Part shown: one piece after another, positions 59,436-64,000 of the stretch
Position numbering within the stretch: position 1 is the stretch's first letter
How the letters are laid out: each line of letters begins with the position of its first letter
NCBI GenBank assembly: GCA_024699855.1
Contig: JAMPIQ010000001.1
Span: 7,502,001-7,566,000 of the forward strand
Source of the DNA: Aphelenchoides besseyi
Taxonomy: Eukaryota > Nematoda > Chromadorea > Rhabditida > Aphelenchoididae
DNA: 64,000 nt
Direction of reading: 5' to 3'
The notes under the pieces: model-generated
Told to the model about the DNA's origin: nothing
Database searches by the model: none
The model's input: the letters and a program-made list of their open reading frames with translations, nothing else
Program-made: the position numbers and the translations under genes

Positions 59436-61191
59436 ATGTTTAAACTAACGTTAACTCCAAGACCAAGCAAACGCGTTTACTTGGCCTTCCAAAGATTCAT
59501 GTCCGCTCAAGAGGCCGTTCGAGCACTCAAACCGTTTTACTTTGCTGTTCATCCGGTAGCTTTAAACGATCGCGGAATAATAAGACGATCCAATTTTACA
59601 GGATCGTTTTAGTCGAGAACCGAAGGCCCGTAAACAAAATGAAAAGTCGCTGCAGGTTTGTGAAAACTGAAATGAAGTTTTCTATCGTTGTGATTTAGAT
59701 TTTCAACGGCTTCCTGAATGATCTTTTTCCACAGCCACGCGGTACTCAAGAACCAATTCGAGTGAACTTCAAGATAATGAAGAATGGTGAAGAATTGGAG
59801 GAAATCTCTCTGGAGTTGAGTGGCCAAGATCCGATTCAGATTATAAAGTGAGAACGTTTCGAACTTAGCTCTTAACACGTGTTGTTTAGAACCGCACTAG
59901 AACGCTGCAATCTAAGTACGAAACATGTTCCTGCAGTCGCCAAGCTGTCCACGTACGCTCGTTCACCGCGACCATCGACGTCAACCAACTGGCCCAGTGC
60001 CGACTCAGTGTGGGATGAATTGCGGACTCGGGATGCAAAACGACAAAACACAAAGAAATCATCTACGGCCTATGCAAACGGTCGAGTTCTACTAACCAAC
60101 CTACTCAAGAATCGAAACGACGCGTTGGAGAAACGAAAAGCTCATCAACGAAATCGCGAGCTTTTGGACGATGAAATCGAGTACGTGCAACGAAAAACGG
60201 GCGTAAAAAAGGTTAATTTATTTAACTTCGCTTTTTTCAATTTTCTGTTTTTTAGATTTTATGGTCAATCAATTGGGATCAAACTTATTTGCGACGATGT
60301 CTTGTGAACGTTCAACAAATGTTGAAATCAGTCGATGCTGACACTCTCGATCTGATCATTCACGCACTAAATCGTCATACTTTAATGTACGCTCCAACTT
60401 CCTTGTTCTACTAACGACCTTGTTTTAGTTTTGGTCGTGGATCGTTCATATGCTGCGACGGTTCGATTCAGTTCGGAGCCGACGATGTTAGCGAGGCATG
60501 GATACGAACATGCCGTGAATCAACGGTCAGACGTTTCGAGCTTCAGAATCTGGGTCGTTTGATTGAACGTGTTCAAGACCTATTGGGTGGTGCGGAAGTG
60601 AAAATTGACATGCACTCGAATTTACTTCAAACAACCCATCAGTTGCAATCTTTAATTGTTCGGTAAGTTATGATTTCAATAATACATTAATTTCTTCATT
60701 ATAGGATCAGTTCGCGACCACGTGCAGATCGCGACAAGTTAAAGGAATTGGCAACAGAATCGATTATTGAAGTCCGGAACTCATATTCGGAGCTCGCAAT
60801 TGTGTCCGATGGGCGAATTCAAGTGCCGTGTAATGTCGACGGCCGTTTGCTTCTCGAATTCCTAGCCGATCACCGACAACTTTGCACTGAGATGCACAGA
60901 AACATGCTTCGCCAAAAGGTACTCAATCGTTACAGTTGATTATAATTAACGATGATTTAGCTGAAACTGGAGGATTCAGAAACCCGTTGCCGCAAAGCTC
61001 TTGGTTTGGAAGCGCTCACTTACGAGACAACTATTCCAGTTGACAAGCTTCTTAAATGTTTTCAACGATTAGAAAACGCGGACGAAGCCATTCAAAACCA
61101 ACTCAAGGGTCTGGAAGTTCACATCTCAACGAACTCGAATATTCACGTTCGACCCGATGGAAAAATCTCGATTCCAATTGATTGGGTTTAG
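59436..61191 (+). CDS. TCAIM: TCAIM-family mitochondrial protein
   Basis: Homologue of T-cell activation inhibitor, mitochondrial (the DUF4460/DUF4461 family). The start is three bases after a strong TTTTTTTCAG. Presequence MFKLTLTPRPSKRVYLAF is basic and acid-free. Then comes the degenerate J-domain-like block ALKPFYFAVHPDRFSREP that characterises the family, keeping HPD. DUF4461-like exons follow: WSINWDQTYLRRCL, FGRGSFICCDGSIQFG, LIERVQDLLGGAEVKI, IVSDGRIQVPCNVD, and a final exon ending HVRPDGKISIPIDWV-stop. About 480 residues in eight exons. In mammals the protein sits in mitochondria and lowers oxoglutarate dehydrogenase; that activity is not readable here. Confidence 0.85.
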
Positions 61192-61484
61192 TCGTCAGAT
61201 ACGGTTAACAAAACTTGTACATACGCAATAAAAAACGAATAAACTGTGTAGAACGTTTGCCGATTTGTTTGTCGAATTACAATCTCGATGTTAAACTACG
61301 TACAATAAAATGAAGAAAAGAAGAAGTAAAATGAGTGAGAAGACGACTCTAGTGATATTGATTTGTTGAATTAAAACGAAGTTATTGTCATCACATTATT
61401 CAATTGGAATGAACGTGGCAATCGTGTAGTAGGTAGTTGAGTGGATTGGTGGAATGAGATAAACGGTCGACAACATTTTCCATC

Positions 61485-62780
61485 ATGTTACCAACTCACA
61501 AGCAAGATTTGGAAAAACCAAAAGCAGAAGGAGTTTGGTTGTTGGGTTTTAATTTGAGCAAATAGTAAGTTCATTCTATAAACTTAGTACTTTTTGGTCG
61601 TTATTTAGTTCTTCATCATTGCAATTTGTTCTCTTATGTACGGCCGTCTTCGTCATCTTCTGTGCGTATGGTTATCTTCAGGTATGTTATTGATATGTAA
61701 AGGGAATTACTAGAAGTCTAGGAGTTGATCTTTCGTTTACCGGGAATGCAACCGTTTGGTTGGTTCTTGACGTTGATTCAATTTCTGATCTACTCACTTC
61801 TTGGCACCACTGAGATGCGACTGACAACCGACTGTGTTCGACGGTCAGTTTTTGTTTGTTCTTCTTTTTAGATTGATATTTAGGATTCCGATCAAAACGT
61901 ATGCACTTCTCGCGTTTTATACCGTTGCGACAATGGGATTCTCAAATGCTTCCGTCGGCTACCTTAATTATCCTACGCAGGTCATTTTCAAGTGCTGCAA
62001 ATTGATTCCGGTTCTGATCGGAGGTAAAATCCAGAATTATATCATTTTAACACTTGAATTTCAGGTATTTTGATTCAGGGCAAGAAATTTAATGTTTACG
62101 ATGTGTCTGCTGCTCTGCTGATGTCCATCGGATTGATTTTCTTCACGTTGGCCGACAATCGAGTTTCTCCGAATTTCGATCCTCGCGGCTACGTGATGAT
62201 TAGCTTGGCACTAATTGCTGATGCGATCATTGGAAATGTTCAGGAGAAAACAATGAAGCAACATAAAGCGAGCAATTGCGAAGTAGTCACCTACTCCTAT
62301 TCCATTGGCTTTGGCTATATTCTCCTAGGAACAATGCTGAGCGGCGAATTCTTTGAAGCGTTTTCGTTCTTTGCAAAGGTAATTTCTTGTTTGTTGTCAA
62401 TTCGATTTCTTGTAGCATCCAATTGAAACGTACGGCTACACTGTAATTTTCTCCTTACTTGGATATATGGGAATTAACATCGTCTTGACGTTGGTCCGAA
62501 CTTATGGAGCACTTATTGCCGTCACGGTCAGTTTCTCAACGTTTTTCAAGTTTCTTTGTCCTTTTAGGTCACTACAATGCGCAAAGCAGTCACTATTGTT
62601 CTTTCGTTCTTCTTCTTTGCCAAGCCATTCACTTTCGATTATCTGTGGGCCGCGATTCTCGTTCTGGCCGCCATCTACCTCAACGTCTACTCCAAAAACT
62701 CCACCAAAATCGACGCATTCTTTCGACGTTGGCTGCCGAAAAGTGCGGAGAAGACGGACAGAGAGCAACTTATCGTCTAA
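61485..62780 (+). CDS. SLC35B3: PAPS transporter 2
   Basis: Golgi nucleotide-sugar-type transporter that imports 3'-phosphoadenosine 5'-phosphosulfate for sulfation. About 360 residues, ten membrane helices, seven or eight exons. Family blocks: LQELIFRLPGMQPFGWFLTL, RIPIKTYALLAFYTVATMGF, SNASVGYLNYPTQVIFKCCK, LIPVLIGGILIQGKKFNVYD, ALIADAIIGNVQEKTMKQHK and VTVTTMRKAVTIVLSFFFFA. Ends with a hydrophilic tail KTDREQLIV-stop. The combination fits SLC35B3 better than SLC35B2. Same direction as TCAIM, 290 bp downstream, with no overlap. Function couples to the heparan- and mucin-sulfation apparatus of the Golgi. Confidence 0.92.
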
Positions 62781-62958
62781 CTGAGGGTCATGTATAATTT
62801 ATTCTTCTTTCTGTACAATTGGGTTGAACGCATACTACGGTTATTGATTAGTTAACTAGCGTTTAAATTAAAACAAAACTCAGCACAACTAGCACGTTTA
62901 TTATTAGGTTCAAATAACAAATTAAAGTTATTGCACAAACAAAAATCTCACGAGTTGC

Positions 62959-63668
62959 TTATTCGCCCACCGAATCGGATGTTAACGGCGGTCTGGGCGT
63001 ATGCACACGTTGTAATCGCTCGTTCGAAGAGCTGTCGTTTTGTGGATGTTTGCATGGAGTTACGACAATTGCCGGCTGACCGGAAACTCCTTCATGTAGT
63101 TCATAGTCGTCTTCTAAACACGAAAAAATTGTGGTAATGAGTTGATATTTGCAAACTTACCAACAGTGTAGGCTGCTAGACGACTCATCAGATCGAAATC
63201 GCAAACAATGGGGGCCATTTCGGAGCTTTGAATCCAACCAACTGGTGGAGAAGAAGGCGGCGAAATCAGAAACTGTTTCTCGAGTGGTGGCAACTTCAAA
63301 TGTCCCTTTTCATCCTGATAGGCTCTTCGCGTAAACTTGATGTTCTAAACAACAATTAAAAAACAATAATCACAAATACAAACCTGAGCAAAATACGCTT
63401 TCATTTGGCACCCATCGAAGCTGTGGTGTTCAACGAGCAATTTGGCCGCGGTCGCGTGTTCCGGTTCTCGGAAGATGACTCGCACACGCTGGAAACCTTT
63501 TAGATAATCGATTCGAGCAGTGGGTTCAAGTTCGTAAAAAAGGTTTGCGAAATTCGCCTTCAGATCTTCATTTTCGAAAAGTGTTTTTGGAACGTTTTTA
63601 ATTATGATGGCCGTGGGAAGATCGTCTTTATGTTGAATAGGAGTTGGAAGTGTGGTTTCCATTTTCAT
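62959..63668 (-). CDS. RCAN: Calcipressin, regulator of calcineurin
   Basis: Feedback regulator of the phosphatase calcineurin. About 200 residues in three or four exons. The N-terminal RRM-like domain: AIIIKNVPKTLFENEDLKAN, FANLFYELEPTARIDYLKGF, VRVIFREPEHATAAKLLVEH, and MKAYFAQ. The signature FLISPPSSPPVGW (FLISPPxSPP, phosphorylation and calcineurin-docking site) lies near 63230. The last exon has QPAIVVTP, resembling the PxIxIT docking motif. The start at 63668 (MKMETTLPTP) is the first ATG in frame. Confidence 0.94.
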
Positions 63669-64000
63669 GTGTAAGTTGCAATTTAATGTACACTAAATAA
63701 TAAAAATGCAAAACCAAGGAACCGACTAAAATTTGCGTTTCAACACTTGTGACCAAAAATATGCCACGAGCTTGTGAGCCGAGCAGCTTTGAGCCAGTGA
63801 AGTAGCAAGGACACACACTTTCGCCGTTGCTTTCGAAGCGGCCCTTTCTTTCCAACCAAGAGGTTGTTTCGTTTATTTAGATTTCAAGAAATATGTACAT
63901 CAAAAATAGGAATATTTACATCGCTCGGTTTAATGGCCATCCACGACCATCGTCCAAATCCAAAACAGAAACATAGTCGTGACCAACGGGCGTGAATAGC
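63669..64000. other. 5' region of the calcipressin gene
   Basis: 330 bp to the window edge; upstream of a minus-strand start. Open minus frames to 63855 lack protein character. Nothing further recognised. Confidence 0.4.

Overview
The window is a compact, intron-rich animal genome segment, most likely from a nematode. About 24 protein genes lie on both strands, with introns of roughly 35-60 bp. Many start codons sit 0-20 bp downstream of a TTTCAG-type acceptor with no obvious partner donor, as expected for spliced-leader trans-splicing. An allatostatin-C-like neuropeptide gene and an Expansion-like MH2 gene point to an ecdysozoan. A gene of the EIF2AK1/HRI kinase type (not known from Caenorhabditis) argues against a close Caenorhabditis relative. 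The species was not identified, and no rRNA, tRNA, CRISPR array or bacterial operon was recognised.

Layout. 1-2.1 kb: Golgi alpha-mannosidase II (minus, cut by the window edge). 3.5-5.4 kb: SLC17-type transporter. 5.6-6.7 kb: Rab6 (minus). 7.2-10.6 kb: tandem pair of medium-chain-type acyl-CoA dehydrogenases. 10.9-13.1 kb: PARP2-type ADP-ribosyltransferase (minus). 14.6 kb: cytochrome b5. 15.8 kb: allatostatin-C/somatostatin-like prepropeptide. 16.7 kb: unrecognised coiled-coil gene. 18-19.4 kb: ERGIC3. 20-21.9 kb: Tribbles pseudokinase with a COP1-binding tail (minus). 24.2-26.6 kb: damaged HRI-like eIF2alpha kinase carrying a MITE (minus). 26.9-27.8 kb: uridine-cytidine kinase (minus). 28.3-29.2 kb: AIG1/ADTRP hydrolase (minus). 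29.9-31.4 kb: NAD-isocitrate dehydrogenase beta. 31.6-35.5 kb: WDR44. 35.8 kb: very short ATP6AP2-like V-ATPase accessory protein. 36.5-38.2 kb: Expansion-like MH2 protein (minus). 39-40.7 kb: CPM/CPE-type carboxypeptidase (minus). 42-42.7 kb: small coiled-coil gene. 43.8-44.1 kb and upstream: unrecognised minus-strand gene. 45-46.9 kb: large unknown secreted protein.

48.1-53.6 kb holds a Helitron on the minus strand. Its coding region reads as a Ulp1/C48-type protease fused to Rep-helicase, broken by three frameshifts and one nonsense codon. 55.3-56.8 kb: BTB protein. 57-57.9 kb: phospholipid phosphatase (minus). 59.4-61.2 kb: TCAIM. 61.5-62.8 kb: SLC35B3 PAPS transporter. 63-63.7 kb: calcipressin/RCAN (minus).

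The genes do not form one pathway. There is a recurring secretory theme (mannosidase II, Rab6, ERGIC3, WDR44, PAPS transporter, V-ATPase accessory protein) and a mitochondrial one (acyl-CoA dehydrogenases, IDH3B, TCAIM). The points most worth a second look are the Ulp1-Rep-Hel Helitron, the minimal ATP6AP2, the allatostatin-C-like peptide, the broken HRI gene and the gene-conversion tract between the dehydrogenases. Coordinates are coding spans including introns. Splice sites were placed by eye from reading frame, GT/AG and protein similarity.
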